Shown: one piece after another, positions 15,695 through 23,411 of the stretch | Numbering within the stretch: the stretch's first letter is position 1 | Layout of the letters: every line of letters begins with the position of its first letter | Source of the DNA: Ruminococcaceae bacterium UBA5891 | GTDB taxonomy: Bacteria > Bacillota > Clostridia > Oscillospirales > Acutalibacteraceae | Assembly (NCBI GenBank): GCA_002431945.1 | Contig: DJET01000054.1 | Location: forward strand, 1-64,000 | Reading direction: 5' to 3' | Length of the DNA stretch: 64,000 nucleotides | Position numbers and translations under genes: made by a program | The notes under the pieces: model-generated | Database searches by the model: none | The model's input: the letters and a program-made list of their open reading frames with translations, nothing else | What the model was told of the DNA's origin: nothing

Positions 15695-17251
15695 ATGCGA
15701 CGAATGGATAGATTCAACTATTACAGGGATTTATCACATGCGGATAAATCATTGACAAAATTTCTGCTTGGTAGGCAGACCCCTGCATCCGAAAGATTGC
15801 TGACCTCAACAAAACTTGAAGACCTGATTTATCAGGGAATGTCTTTTGAAGATGTTTACTACAGAAACGCAAAACCGGAGTATCCTGTGAATGCCGAAAA
15901 CTTGGCTTCCGACCTCTTTACAGCGTTATTTTCACCTGTAATAAGGAAAAAAGATACGGATTATGTAAGTTTGCGGGAAAGGTATTTTAACAAGCCTGTT
16001 TTAGACAGTATTTTGACGGACGATCGCTTTGATACACTGAAAAAGCTATGTGAGGATAAGGAGCTTACCTCATATGAGGCAGCGTCAACCTTTGCAAAAA
16101 CATTAAATGATTTGTTGGAAAGCAAACCTTTCAGAGCTAAGGTGCAATACATCTTCGTTATTGACCGACTTAACAGGCAGATATCTGAAACTGCCGAGAA
16201 AATACAGCAGTACAAAAGAAAACCGCAAACAAACACGGCGGATAAATTGTTGCCGCTGTATGAGCGCATTCATCAGAAATTAACGCAAATTGCCAATCTT
16301 GAAGCAAAACTTATGGAAGACGCTCTCTGCTATATTCAGAATATAGGTTCGGATATTAACGACGCTCTTGAAAAAGCGGTAGAAAGAACGGCAGAAGTAA
16401 ACTGCATTATGTCTGCTTGGGGCACCGATTCGGGCGAAATGAAAAATACACCTGCAAATAAGGAACTTTTAGAGTATGTTAAGAAAAGTGAGGAGCTTTT
16501 GAGGATAGCAAGGTCCTTAGGAAAATACAGAGAACTCATAACCGATAAACGGAAAAATGGCTTTGCTTACGGCAGAGGCGAAAAATACGATTTAACGCTC
16601 GGTAATGACATAAACAGCTGCCTTTCTTCGGAGCTTGCTCTCTTGGGTACTCCCGAAACCGAAATATTGTTTATGCGAAAGTATGAGCAAAAGCGGTTAG
16701 CTCAGTACCGTAAGCGAACAGAGATTATTAAGGGCAAGGGCGATATGATTGTTCTTGTTGATGAAAGCGGCAGTACCCGTAAAGTACAGGCATGGGCAAA
16801 GGCTTTTGCGCTTAGTCTGCTGGATATTGCGGCAAGGGATAATCGCAAGTTTGCTATGGTACACTTCGCATCGGCAAATGAGGTTAAAACCGACCTTTTT
16901 GAGCCTGGGCGTTATACATCTGATGATGTAATCCGAGCCGCAGAACAGTTCTTTGACGGCGGCACAGATTTTGAGGCGCCTCTGACCGAAGCTGTCAGGC
17001 TTATGGAAAAAGGATATGAAAATGCCGATATTACCATTATTACGGACGGTGAATGCCGGATTAGTGACGACTTTGCGGAAAAATTCAAAAACACAATGGC
17101 AAAGTACAAGGCAAGCGTTACAGGTATCCTTTTGGATAAGGACGGACCGTGCGGAAAAACTCTTGAACCTTTCTGCGATAAAATTTATCACTCAAAGGAA
17201 ATTACCGAGGATGAAATAGCACAGCAAATTTTAAAGCAAAAAGCTTCATAA
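15695..17251 (+). CDS. VWA-domain protein, partner of the MoxR ATPase
   Basis: This 518-residue protein has a helical N-terminal ~340 residues and a C-terminal von Willebrand A domain. The metal-site motif DESGS is at about 355-359. It continues with the threonine of GGTDF (about 422) and the aspartate of ITDGE (about 449). The layout is like ViaA and other VWA partners of MoxR ATPases. GGAGGACAATCT precedes the start. Confidence 0.85.
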   Translation: MRRMDRFNYYRDLSHADKSLTKFLLGRQTPASERLLTSTKLEDLIYQGMSFEDVYYRNAKPEYPVNAENLASDLFTALFSPVIRKKDTDYVSLRERYFNKPVLDSILTDDRFDTLKKLCEDKELTSYEAASTFAKTLNDLLESKPFRAKVQYIFVIDRLNRQISETAEKIQQYKRKPQTNTADKLLPLYERIHQKLTQIANLEAKLMEDALCYIQNIGSDINDALEKAVERTAEVNCIMSAWGTDSGEMKNTPANKELLEYVKKSEELLRIARSLGKYRELITDKRKNGFAYGRGEKYDLTLGNDINSCLSSELALLGTPETEILFMRKYEQKRLAQYRKRTEIIKGKGDMIVLVDESGSTRKVQAWAKAFALSLLDIAARDNRKFAMVHFASANEVKTDLFEPGRYTSDDVIRAAEQFFDGGTDFEAPLTEAVRLMEKGYENADITIITDGECRISDDFAEKFKNTMAKYKASVTGILLDKDGPCGKTLEPFCDKIYHSKEITEDEIAQQILKQKAS

Positions 17252-17263
17252 GGTGGTAGAACA

Positions 17264-17695
17264 ATGTTAAATATCATAATGTATATACTGCTGAGCGTAG
17301 GACTTATTTATTTCTATTTTGTTCTCGGCAAATGGAATAGACTGGCTAAAAAGTATGATGTAGTTGCCGGAGATTTAATCAAGGAGGTAAATCGAGGGGT
17401 TGGCTCTATCGCAAGCAATGTCATATTAAGCCCGCAAAATTTTCTGGAACTTGTGACAGGGGAGTGCTTTATTATTCATACTTCAAAACCTGTTATACAA
17501 CAGATCGAGGAAATATTGAATGATTACAAGCTTCCGTTTGTCAGTTATGATCTTAAAGATGTGCATTTAGCATTATCTGCAGGAGTACCTATTGTTCTTG
17601 TTGACTGCTGCGATACAGACAAAAACTTTCAGCCGATTATAAGCTACCGTTGGTTTCAAATTCCTATCGAGTTAAGTAATATCAAGGAGGAATAG
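17264..17695 (+). CDS. Hypothetical membrane-anchored protein (143 aa)
   Basis: One N-terminal membrane segment (about residues 4-20, IIMYILLSVGLIYFYFVLG) is followed by a soluble domain of about 115 residues with no recognised motif. It begins 13 bases after the VWA gene and has an AAGGTGG site. The orientation is probably with the soluble part in the cytoplasm, judged by the following K/R residues. It might link the MoxR/VWA pair to the membrane, but that is speculation. Confidence 0.6.
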   Translation: MLNIIMYILLSVGLIYFYFVLGKWNRLAKKYDVVAGDLIKEVNRGVGSIASNVILSPQNFLELVTGECFIIHTSKPVIQQIEEILNDYKLPFVSYDLKDVHLALSAGVPIVLVDCCDTDKNFQPIISYRWFQIPIELSNIKEE

Positions 17696-17696
17696 T

Positions 17697-17993
17697 ATGG
17701 GCAGCGGTTCAATGAAGCGTAAATCCTACATAACCAAAACCGGTTATTATCTAACCAAGGATTTTGATGTAAAAGTCGGCGGCGAGTTTTACTTTCTGCT
17801 AACACCTTTGTATGGTAGCGATGGCGAATGCTTCTTCTATATTGAAGAAAATCCCGATAACAGTTATACCGTTGAGGGAGAATGTTATATCATTACAAAC
17901 AAAGAAAGCTTAAAACATCACAAGACGGATATCAAAAGGGAAGTGAAAAACAAGCCGATTTGGTATACCATATTGATAAAAGTAGAACAGTAA
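17697..17993 (+). CDS. Small hypothetical protein (98 aa), last gene of operon 2
   Basis: The product is beta-rich with a lysine-rich C-terminus (KREVKNKPIWYTILIKVEQ). It starts one base after the previous stop; the AAGGAGG lies inside that gene. Its last codons are part of a ~90-bp sequence that is repeated at 20,185-20,273, where it interrupts a transposase remnant. A terminator follows. Confidence 0.55.
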   Translation: MGSGSMKRKSYITKTGYYLTKDFDVKVGGEFYFLLTPLYGSDGECFFYIEENPDNSYTVEGECYIITNKESLKHHKTDIKREVKNKPIWYTILIKVEQ

Positions 17994-18067
17994 TCCGCAA
18001 AGAAAAGCAAATAAGTCCATAAAAACCAAACACCCCGCCTGTGTCCGTTAGGATACAAGCAGGGTGT
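17978..18067. repeat. ~90-bp repeat copy A (end of operon 2 plus terminator)
   Basis: This copy spans the final codons of the 98-aa gene and the terminator hairpin. It matches 20,185-20,273 (copy B) over its full length with few changes. The last ~45 bp also match 21,678-21,724 (copy C). Copy A is the likely source because here the sequence is the natural end of a gene. Confidence 0.8.
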
Positions 18068-18069
18068 CA
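18031..18069. terminator. Terminator copy A, shared by convergent genes
   Basis: The stem pairs ACACCCCGCCTGTGTCC with GGATACAAGCAGGGTGT, with two mismatches and one G-T pair in 17. It separates operon 2 (plus strand) from the minus-strand cargo genes. The T-rich flank is better on the minus strand (GTTTGGTTTTT), but it can serve both directions. Confidence 0.75.
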
Positions 18070-18072
18070 TTG

Positions 18073-18366
18073 TTATTTTGTTTTGCTATTAAGAATTTCG
18101 TGGATGTATAGAATATCGTTCCACCATTCTTTATTGAATTTTTTGATTTGTTTATCGTCTGCTTTGCCAATAATATCCCGCACTTGGAAATTGGGTTCAA
18201 AATCATCGGGTGCATATTCAATAATCATTCCAATACCCATAGTAGTTATTACAACATCTCCAAAGTCCAATTGTCCTAATTTGTTGGCATCATAGTAATA
18301 ATATGCCGTGTGATTATAATTCCCATAGGGGACAAATACTTTAAATAAATATAAACATTCATCCAT
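18073..18366 (-). CDS. Small hypothetical protein (97 aa)
   Basis: The start is preceded by GGTGATG on the minus strand. The first half (LFKVFVPYGNYNHTAYYYYD to GDVVITTMGIGMIIEY) loosely recalls the small beta domain at the N-terminus of PriA helicases, but the match is too weak to name it. The rest is helical. It lies downstream of the ATPase gene at 18,381-19,643, 14 bp away, and may be co-transcribed with it. Confidence 0.5.
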   Translation of the reverse strand: MDECLYLFKVFVPYGNYNHTAYYYYDANKLGQLDFGDVVITTMGIGMIIEYAPDDFEPNFQVRDIIGKADDKQIKKFNKEWWNDILYIHEILNSKTK

Positions 18367-18380
18367 TTTACATCACCATA

Positions 18381-19643
18381 TTATATCAACCAAGCAGGAA
18401 TATACCAATTTTTCTTGTCGATTGGTAAAATATCTGAGGAAAGACAAATAACAGCACCGGTGCCTATCTTTGTTTTTAAGTGAGCTGTACCCTTAAAACG
18501 ATCTTCTTCATCAGGATCATTTTCTATTGGATTAAGGACATGGAAGTTTTTGGTTGCACCTTGAGGAGCAGTACCCTTTTTAATCTCAATCGGATACACG
18601 GTGCCATCTTGGTAAATAATTAAATCAATTTCTTTTTTATTGGTGTCTCGATAATAATATAGCGGCGGCCGTTTACCGGCATTATAATAACTCTTTATTA
18701 TTTCCGAGACAACCCAAGTTTCAAAAAACTCTCCACTCATTGAACTGTTTTCAAGAACGGTAGGGCTGCCCCAGCCCATTAAATGAGCACAGAGTCCCGT
18801 ATCAAGGAAATACATTCTCGGTGATTTAATTACTCTTTTTAAAGCATTATTTGAATACGGCTGTATCAAAGCAACTATTCCACAAGAAACCAGTATAGAA
18901 AGCCAGCTTTTTGCAGTTGGAGCCGATATGCCCACTTCGTTAGCCAAAGCTTCATAATTAACAACAGTTGCAGTACGTGCCGCAACCACTTTTATAAAAT
19001 TCATAAAAGCTGTTTCGTTCGCAACTTGTTCTAAGTTTCGAATATCTCTGCTGATATATGTGTCAAGATAGGATTCAAAGAATATTTCTAAATTTACGTT
19101 TGCATCTTGATGAATTAGCGGCATTGAGCCTTTAAATATTCTTTCAAAAACATCTGACACAGACATCGGGTTTACAGAGCCGAGACGTTTTATCAATGCT
19201 TCGGGATCAACCTCAAATTGTGGGAATTGCTGACCGTTAATTTCGCTGTTTGTAAGACCGAGCATAGGAACAATGCCTGCTCTTCCGGCAAGCGTTTCGG
19301 TTACACTTTCCATCATTTTAAACATTTGAGAACCAGTAAGCCAAAAATCTCCTTTTTGTTTACGCTCGTCAACAATGATTTTTATATACGGGAATAGCTC
19401 CGGCGCATACTGTACCTCATCAATTAAAACCGGCGGAGCATAGCGTTGCAAAAATAATTCAGGATCGCTTTTTGCCATAGCACGTATAGTCGGATTATCT
19501 AATGATACTTTTTTTCTATCAGATTCCATCATACTTTCTAAAATTGTAGTTTTACCAACCTGTCTTGGTCCGGTTACAAGCAAAACCGGAAATGTTTCGC
19601 TTACATTTTTAATGGTGTCCTTAATTGTTCTTTCATAAAACAT
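18381..19643 (-). CDS. AAA ATPase with C-terminal DUF4143/PD-(D/E)XK-like region
   Basis: This 420-residue protein has Walker A GPRQVGKT at about 25-32 and Walker B VLIDEVQ near 72. A sensor LTGSQ segment follows. The middle is the DUF4143 helical domain with a winged-helix-like part (YEALANEVGISAPTAKSWLSIL). The C-terminus has EIDLIIYQDGTVYPIEIKKG, which has the spacing of a PD-(D/E)XK nuclease core. The family is common in anaerobes and has no proven function. GGAGG precedes the start, and a -35/-10 pair lies at 19,714-19,742. This is the first of three such genes in the cargo block. Confidence 0.85.
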   Translation of the reverse strand: MFYERTIKDTIKNVSETFPVLLVTGPRQVGKTTILESMMESDRKKVSLDNPTIRAMAKSDPELFLQRYAPPVLIDEVQYAPELFPYIKIIVDERKQKGDFWLTGSQMFKMMESVTETLAGRAGIVPMLGLTNSEINGQQFPQFEVDPEALIKRLGSVNPMSVSDVFERIFKGSMPLIHQDANVNLEIFFESYLDTYISRDIRNLEQVANETAFMNFIKVVAARTATVVNYEALANEVGISAPTAKSWLSILVSCGIVALIQPYSNNALKRVIKSPRMYFLDTGLCAHLMGWGSPTVLENSSMSGEFFETWVVSEIIKSYYNAGKRPPLYYYRDTNKKEIDLIIYQDGTVYPIEIKKGTAPQGATKNFHVLNPIENDPDEEDRFKGTAHLKTKIGTGAVICLSSDILPIDKKNWYIPAWLI

Positions 19644-19713
19644 ATGCGAGACCTCCTATTATATAGTTTATGAGTTGTGTTTTAGTTTATGCAAAACAAA
19701 ATTTACATTTTAT

Positions 19714-19742
19714 ATTTTACTCAAATTTTATCTGATTGTCAA
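19714..19742 (-). promoter_or_regulatory. Promoter of the 18,381-19,643 ATPase gene
   Basis: On the minus strand TTGACA (19,742-19,737) and TAAAAT (19,719-19,714) are 17 bp apart. AT-rich sites of related sequence (AAATTTACATTTTATATTT at about 19,699 and AATGCAATTTTATATTTAT at about 19,764) flank the promoter and may bind a regulator. Confidence 0.7.
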
Positions 19743-19799
19743 CAAAAATCTCGATAAATCTAAAATGCAATTTTATATTTATCTTAAAATGGTGAAATC

Positions 19800-19928
19800 A
19801 TAACTACCCGTCAAATGGGCGGTTTGCACAAGAGCTATAAGTCCATAATGCCGACCCGCGTCTCAAGGCGCGGGCCTTTTCTTTGTTCAAGCCTTAGAGT
19901 CTTTTCCGCTTTGGCTGCCCCTAAAGGG
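19800..19928. repeat. Right-end-like sequence of an IS200/IS605 element
   Basis: Between the ATPase promoter and the transposase remnant lie several small hairpins: CCGTC/GGCGG at about 19,808-19,821, CCCGCG/CGCGGG at about 19,856-19,875, and CCCC/GGGG close to the stop. Subterminal hairpins are the recognition sites of IS200/IS605 transposases. The precise end is not clear from one copy. Confidence 0.4.
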
Positions 19929-19929
19929 G

Positions 19930-20235
19930 TTAGCTAAATGTGTCTGCGTATTCTCTAACGCTTAACTTATCCAATGCAATATCTGCTTTCTCTTGGTCTT
20001 GGATATATTTCTTTATTGTGCTTTCGTTTAAGCCTGCTGCCCAAACATAATATCCTTCTGCCCAAAAGTGTCGGTTGCCAAACTTATACTTTAAATTGGC
20101 ATGTTTATCAAACATCATCGGTGCGCTTTTACCTTTCAGATATCCCATAAAACTCGCTATGCTCGTTTTGGGGGTATGCACAGCAAAAGCAGAACAGTAA
20201 TCCGCAAAGAAAAGCAAATAAGTTCGTAAAATCAA
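19930..20235 (-). pseudogene. tnpA: IS200/IS605-family transposase TnpA remnant
   Basis: The C-terminal half is clearly TnpA of the IS200/IS605 family (FMGYLKGKSAPMMFDKHANL, then KFGNRHFWAEGYYV). The segment with the catalytic tyrosine is kept (STIKKYIQDQE). The N-terminal half with the HUH metal-binding motif is missing. The first ~20 codons of the open frame are not transposase; they come from repeat copy B, which replaces the 5' end of the gene from 20,185. The protein could not catalyse transposition alone. No tnpB gene is present. Confidence 0.85.
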
Positions 20236-20273
20236 ACACCCCGCCTGTGTCCGTTAAGATACAAGCAGGGTGT
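20185..20273. repeat. ~90-bp repeat copy B, truncating tnpA, with terminator
   Basis: The sequence matches 17,978-18,067, including the last codons of the 98-aa gene that do not belong here. It contains the same terminator stem (about 20,237-20,273), which would end transcription of the minus-strand ATPase gene at 20,286. The junction with tnpA lies at about 20,184. The copy shows that this segment was duplicated after, or together with, insertion of the transposon. Confidence 0.8.
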
Positions 20274-20285
20274 ATTTTAAATCAT

Positions 20286-21560
20286 TCAGTCTTTCAATGC
20301 AGTAATCGGCACAACAAAAATCCCGTCATCCCGTTGGTAAGCTGCATTTGACAAACCGCAAACAACACACATCATATAAGGGGGAACACCGCCGTCTTTT
20401 ATAATTGAATTTCTTATTTCAATTAAATCGTTAGCAGCTTTATCAATTTGATTTGCTCCGAGTTTAATTTCAAAAGCGCACCATCTTCCGTCCTCAAGCT
20501 CAAGAACAGCGTCAATTTCACGATTATTATAATCCTGATAATGGTAAAGCTTGGCGTTGAAAGCTTCGGCATAAATTCTCAAATCTCTTTCGCAAAGAGA
20601 TTCAAATAAGAAACCGAACGTTTCCAAATCGTTAATCAAACGGTCCGGGGTGGCTTTTAGCAAGGCACACGCCAATGACGGATCGGAAAAATGTCTTTTC
20701 TCTGCTTGTTTTAATCTAACAGATGAGCGTATATTTGCAGAGAAAGGCTGCTGATTATCCAAAAGGAACAGTCTGTTAAAAATATCGAGATAAGTTGATA
20801 CGGTATCAGTATCTATATCCTCATCGTCAATAGCCTTTATATCACTTTTAAGAGTTTTATTTGTCACAGTAGTGCTTTCGTTTCTGGCGAGAGAACGCAG
20901 CAACAATTTCATTTTTGCAAGGTCTCTTTTGATGCCGTCCATACGGTAAACGTCATCTTCAATTACCGCCCTTAAATACTCACCGGGCAATAAACCGGCT
21001 TGTGCCAAGGGAGTATCAAGATTACCCGGCCATCCGCCTCTGTAAATATAATCGGTAATTTTATGAAGATCAATATCTCCCGTCATAGTGGGGGTAAGAT
21101 TTCCTTCGCATAAATCTTTGAGCGATATTTTGCCCGAAGATGCGCCTGACTCAAACAAAGACATCGGTCGCATTCTTAATCGTGCTATTCTTCCAGCACC
21201 GCTGTGCATAATACCTTTATGGTTCGGCGTTGCAGAACCTGTCAGAATGTATTGTCCTTTTGTGCTTTGTTGATCAACCTTATACCTAACGGCATCCCAT
21301 AAAGGAGGGATTTCCTGCCATTCGTCGATAAGCCTTGGCTTTTCACCTTCTAACACAAGAGAGGGCGACATTTCAGCCAATCGCCTGTTTTGGAAATTTC
21401 CTTCCGGATCACCGATAAGTATTTCGCTTTTGCAATGATACGATGAAGACCAGGTTTTTCCGCACCATTTAGGTCCTTCAATACATACTGCTCCGAATGT
21501 AGCTAAATACTCTTGAATTTTCTTGTCAATTATTCTCGGCTTATATTCGTTTCTATTCAT
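20286..21560 (-). CDS. AAA ATPase with C-terminal DUF4143/PD-(D/E)XK-like region
   Basis: This 424-residue protein is of the same general type as the 18,381 gene but is only distantly similar. Walker A is GPKWCGKT at about 29-36 and Walker B is RLIDEWQ near 75; LTGSATP is a sensor segment. The C-terminal EIDAVLELEDGRWCAFEIKLG again has the PD-(D/E)XK spacing. GAGGTGAG precedes the ATG. The promoter overlaps the last of four 23-bp-spaced repeats. The gene ends directly at terminator copy B. Confidence 0.85.
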   Translation of the reverse strand: MNRNEYKPRIIDKKIQEYLATFGAVCIEGPKWCGKTWSSSYHCKSEILIGDPEGNFQNRRLAEMSPSLVLEGEKPRLIDEWQEIPPLWDAVRYKVDQQSTKGQYILTGSATPNHKGIMHSGAGRIARLRMRPMSLFESGASSGKISLKDLCEGNLTPTMTGDIDLHKITDYIYRGGWPGNLDTPLAQAGLLPGEYLRAVIEDDVYRMDGIKRDLAKMKLLLRSLARNESTTVTNKTLKSDIKAIDDEDIDTDTVSTYLDIFNRLFLLDNQQPFSANIRSSVRLKQAEKRHFSDPSLACALLKATPDRLINDLETFGFLFESLCERDLRIYAEAFNAKLYHYQDYNNREIDAVLELEDGRWCAFEIKLGANQIDKAANDLIEIRNSIIKDGGVPPYMMCVVCGLSNAAYQRDDGIFVVPITALKD

Positions 21561-21582
21561 AATTTCTCACCTCTTGGTATAT

Positions 21583-21611
21583 AGTATAACCTATTCGGTC
21601 AAATTATGCAA
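21583..21611 (-). promoter_or_regulatory. Promoter of the 20,286-21,560 ATPase gene
   Basis: On the minus strand TTGCAT (21,611-21,606) and TATACT (21,588-21,583) are 17 bp apart. The spacer contains one of the GACCGA repeats, so a protein bound there would block or reshape the promoter. Confidence 0.65.
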
Positions 21612-21669
21612 GTTCAATCGGTCTGATTTTTAAATTTCATTCGGTCTAATTTCCAATTTCCGTTCGGTT
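21595..21669. repeat. Array of four TCGGTC sites at 23-bp period (array 1)
   Basis: TCGGTC (GACCGA on the minus strand) starts at 21,595, 21,618 and 21,641, with TCGGTT at 21,664, each exactly 23 bp apart. The 17-bp spacers are AT-rich and partly alike. One site lies between the -35 and -10 of the ATPase promoter and three lie upstream. The array is a candidate for cooperative binding by a regulator on one face of the helix. Confidence 0.75.
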
Positions 21670-21677
21670 CGTTTCGG

Positions 21678-21724
21678 AAAAATCAAACACCCCGCCTGTG
21701 TCCGTTAAGATACAAGCAGGGTGT
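21678..21724. repeat. Repeat copy C: terminator only
   Basis: These ~47 bp match the terminator part of copies A and B. The stem ACACCCCGCCTGTGTCC / AGATACAAGCAGGGTGT is followed on the plus side by ATTTTT. It ends the minus-strand gene at 21,729. Three neighbouring minus-strand units thus end in the same terminator. Confidence 0.8.
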
Positions 21725-21728
21725 ATTT

Positions 21729-23141
21729 TTAAATGTCCATTATTTTATTCATATCAACAAGAATAATATTAGGATCGGCTTCGGCTTCTTTAAGAACGGC
21801 ATCGGTAAATCCTACTTTTGTAAATAATACAAACCATGTATTATCCCGCTTCTTGTTAAATATATCTGCATTTTCTTTGAGCTCATTTAAAACGCTCAAA
21901 TCCGTTTTTTCGTTACGCCATTTACACTCACAGATGAGATAATCCTTACCGTCATTGGCAATCAGATCTATCTCTACCTGCTTATGTGTTTGGGGATTTG
22001 TACCCCACCATCTGCCAATAGAGGTGAACAGGAACGGCAGGTTTGCGTTTGCATTTTGTGCTGTCAGATAGTCAGAGCAAATCTTCTCGAATACAAGTCC
22101 CATATAACTGCTGTAATTAGGTTCAATTCGCTTTTCCCAAATAGCTTGCTGAGCACCTGTCTCTACAAGTGTTCTGTTGCTAAAGACATAGCGATACCAA
22201 AAACGGAACATAAAGTCCGAAATACCGTAAATCGTTTTTCTTGAAGACTCTTTTTCGCCAAAAGGTGTTTCTTTGTATAGGATACCTAACTCGCATAAAG
22301 TCTTAATATATTTAAGACACTTTGCGCTGTCTTCACCTATTTTTGTGGAAATCTCGTTAGACTTGGTATATCCTCCGGCAATAGCTTCAATGATTGCACT
22401 ATAAACTCCGGGTTCTTGAACTTCTTGCCTTAATAAAAGCAAAGGCTCTTCGTATAAATAGGCAGTCACTCTTAAAAATGATCTTTTAATATTTTCTTCA
22501 AATGAGCTGCCGAGTTGAATTTGTTGAAGATATAGCGGTGTACCGCCAAATGCGCCGTATAATTTCAGTTTATCCTCATTTGAAAAACCGTCAAGGAAGC
22601 GCATACTTGTCTGATAACTAAACGGTTTCATATGAAGTTGTCCTGTGCGTCTCCCAAACAAGGGACTTTTAGAGCCGAGAACTTCTTTCTCCATAAATCC
22701 CATATAGCTGCCGCATAGAACCATAAACAACTTGCCGTTTTTAAGTTTATGGTCAATTAAATGCTGCATTTCCGAAAGCAACGCTTTATTTTTCCTGACG
22801 AGATACGGGAACTCATCTATAACAAGAACCAGGCGTTTATCTTTTTGCCGTTCATCAATATATGACAAAGCATTTCCCCAAGAGGAAAATGGCTCCAAAT
22901 AGTCTTCGCCGTAAAAATTAAAAACAAGTTGTGAAAACTTCTCAAGATTAAGTTTGTTATTGCTTTGCTCTGCCGAATAGAAAATAGTATCTTTGCCCTT
23001 GCAAAACTCATTTAAAAGCGTTGTTTTGCCTACGCGTCTGCGACCGTATAATACGAATAATTGAAATTTGTCTTGAACATATAAGTCATTAAGTTCTGCA
23101 AGTTCCTTTTCTCTGCCGATAAAAACCTCTTGCATATTCAT
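21729..23141 (-). CDS. ATPase with C-terminal DUF234-type nuclease-like domain
   Basis: This 470-residue protein belongs to the archaeal-type ATPase group. It begins FIGREKELAELN, with Walker A GRRRVGKT at about 32-39 and Walker B VLVIDEFPYL near 103-112. A winged-helix segment lies at about 250-290 (GGYTKSNEISTKIGEDSAKC). The C-terminal DUF234 domain contains VEIDLIANDGKDYLICECKW, a PD-(D/E)XK-type core. The family is widespread and functionally undefined. It has its own consensus promoter overlapped by palindromes, so it is probably regulated, perhaps by itself. Terminator copy C lies just downstream. Confidence 0.85.
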   Translation of the reverse strand: MNMQEVFIGREKELAELNDLYVQDKFQLFVLYGRRRVGKTTLLNEFCKGKDTIFYSAEQSNNKLNLEKFSQLVFNFYGEDYLEPFSSWGNALSYIDERQKDKRLVLVIDEFPYLVRKNKALLSEMQHLIDHKLKNGKLFMVLCGSYMGFMEKEVLGSKSPLFGRRTGQLHMKPFSYQTSMRFLDGFSNEDKLKLYGAFGGTPLYLQQIQLGSSFEENIKRSFLRVTAYLYEEPLLLLRQEVQEPGVYSAIIEAIAGGYTKSNEISTKIGEDSAKCLKYIKTLCELGILYKETPFGEKESSRKTIYGISDFMFRFWYRYVFSNRTLVETGAQQAIWEKRIEPNYSSYMGLVFEKICSDYLTAQNANANLPFLFTSIGRWWGTNPQTHKQVEIDLIANDGKDYLICECKWRNEKTDLSVLNELKENADIFNKKRDNTWFVLFTKVGFTDAVLKEAEADPNIILVDMNKIMDI

Positions 23142-23157
23142 ACTCCCTCCCGATAAT

Positions 23158-23187
23158 TAACTTTCAAGTAATTAACTCTAAAGTTAA
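23158..23187. promoter_or_regulatory. Tandem palindromic operator before the 21,729-23,141 gene
   Basis: Two abutting palindromes, TTAACTTTCAAGTAA (23,158-23,172) and TTAACTCTAAAGTTAA (23,172-23,187), lie between the start codon and the -10 box. A repressor bound there would block transcription start. The regulator is not known. Confidence 0.6.
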
Positions 23188-23215
23188 TTATAATGATTTT
23201 TATTGCTTTTGTCAA
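23187..23215 (-). promoter_or_regulatory. Consensus promoter of the 21,729-23,141 gene
   Basis: On the minus strand TTGACA (23,215-23,210) and TATAAT (23,192-23,187) are 17 bp apart, a perfect match to the sigma-A consensus. The -10 box touches the palindromic operator. Confidence 0.85.
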
Positions 23216-23246
23216 GTTCTTATGCTTGCTTTGCAAAAAAAAATAA

Positions 23247-23275
23247 GGGACAAGTTTATCGTATGCATTTACCTT
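23247..23275 (+). repeat. Direct repeat of about 30 bp, copy 1
   Basis: The stretch opening GGACAAGTTTAT and closing ATTTACCTT matches 23,618-23,650, which has six extra bases. The two copies bracket array 2 and the candidate small RNA, so the ~370 bp between them may have come in as a unit. Confidence 0.6.
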
Positions 23276-23282
23276 AACCGAT

Positions 23283-23357
23283 TCGGTCTGATTATGCAAG
23301 TTCAATAGGTCAGATTTTTAAATTTCAATCGGTCTAATTCTCGATTTCCATTCGGTC
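23283..23357. repeat. Array of four TCGGTC-like sites at 23-bp period (array 2)
   Basis: Sites start at 23,283, 23,306 (TAGGTC), 23,329 and 23,352, with exactly the same 23-bp period and similar spacers as array 1. A TTGCAT box is kept, but the -10 box found in array 1 (TATACT) has become TAAGGT. This copy is probably a decayed promoter-operator; the present downstream gene uses its own promoter about 70 bp further on. Confidence 0.7.
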
Positions 23358-23411
23358 AGTTTTTGAAAAAAGATATGGGACGCCCGTTTTATTTACAACG
23401 GTCGCACCAAA

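Noticed and set aside
21595..23357. CRISPR array
   Set aside because: The 23-bp-spaced repeats have a conserved core of only six bases with similar, not unique, spacers, and there are no cas genes.
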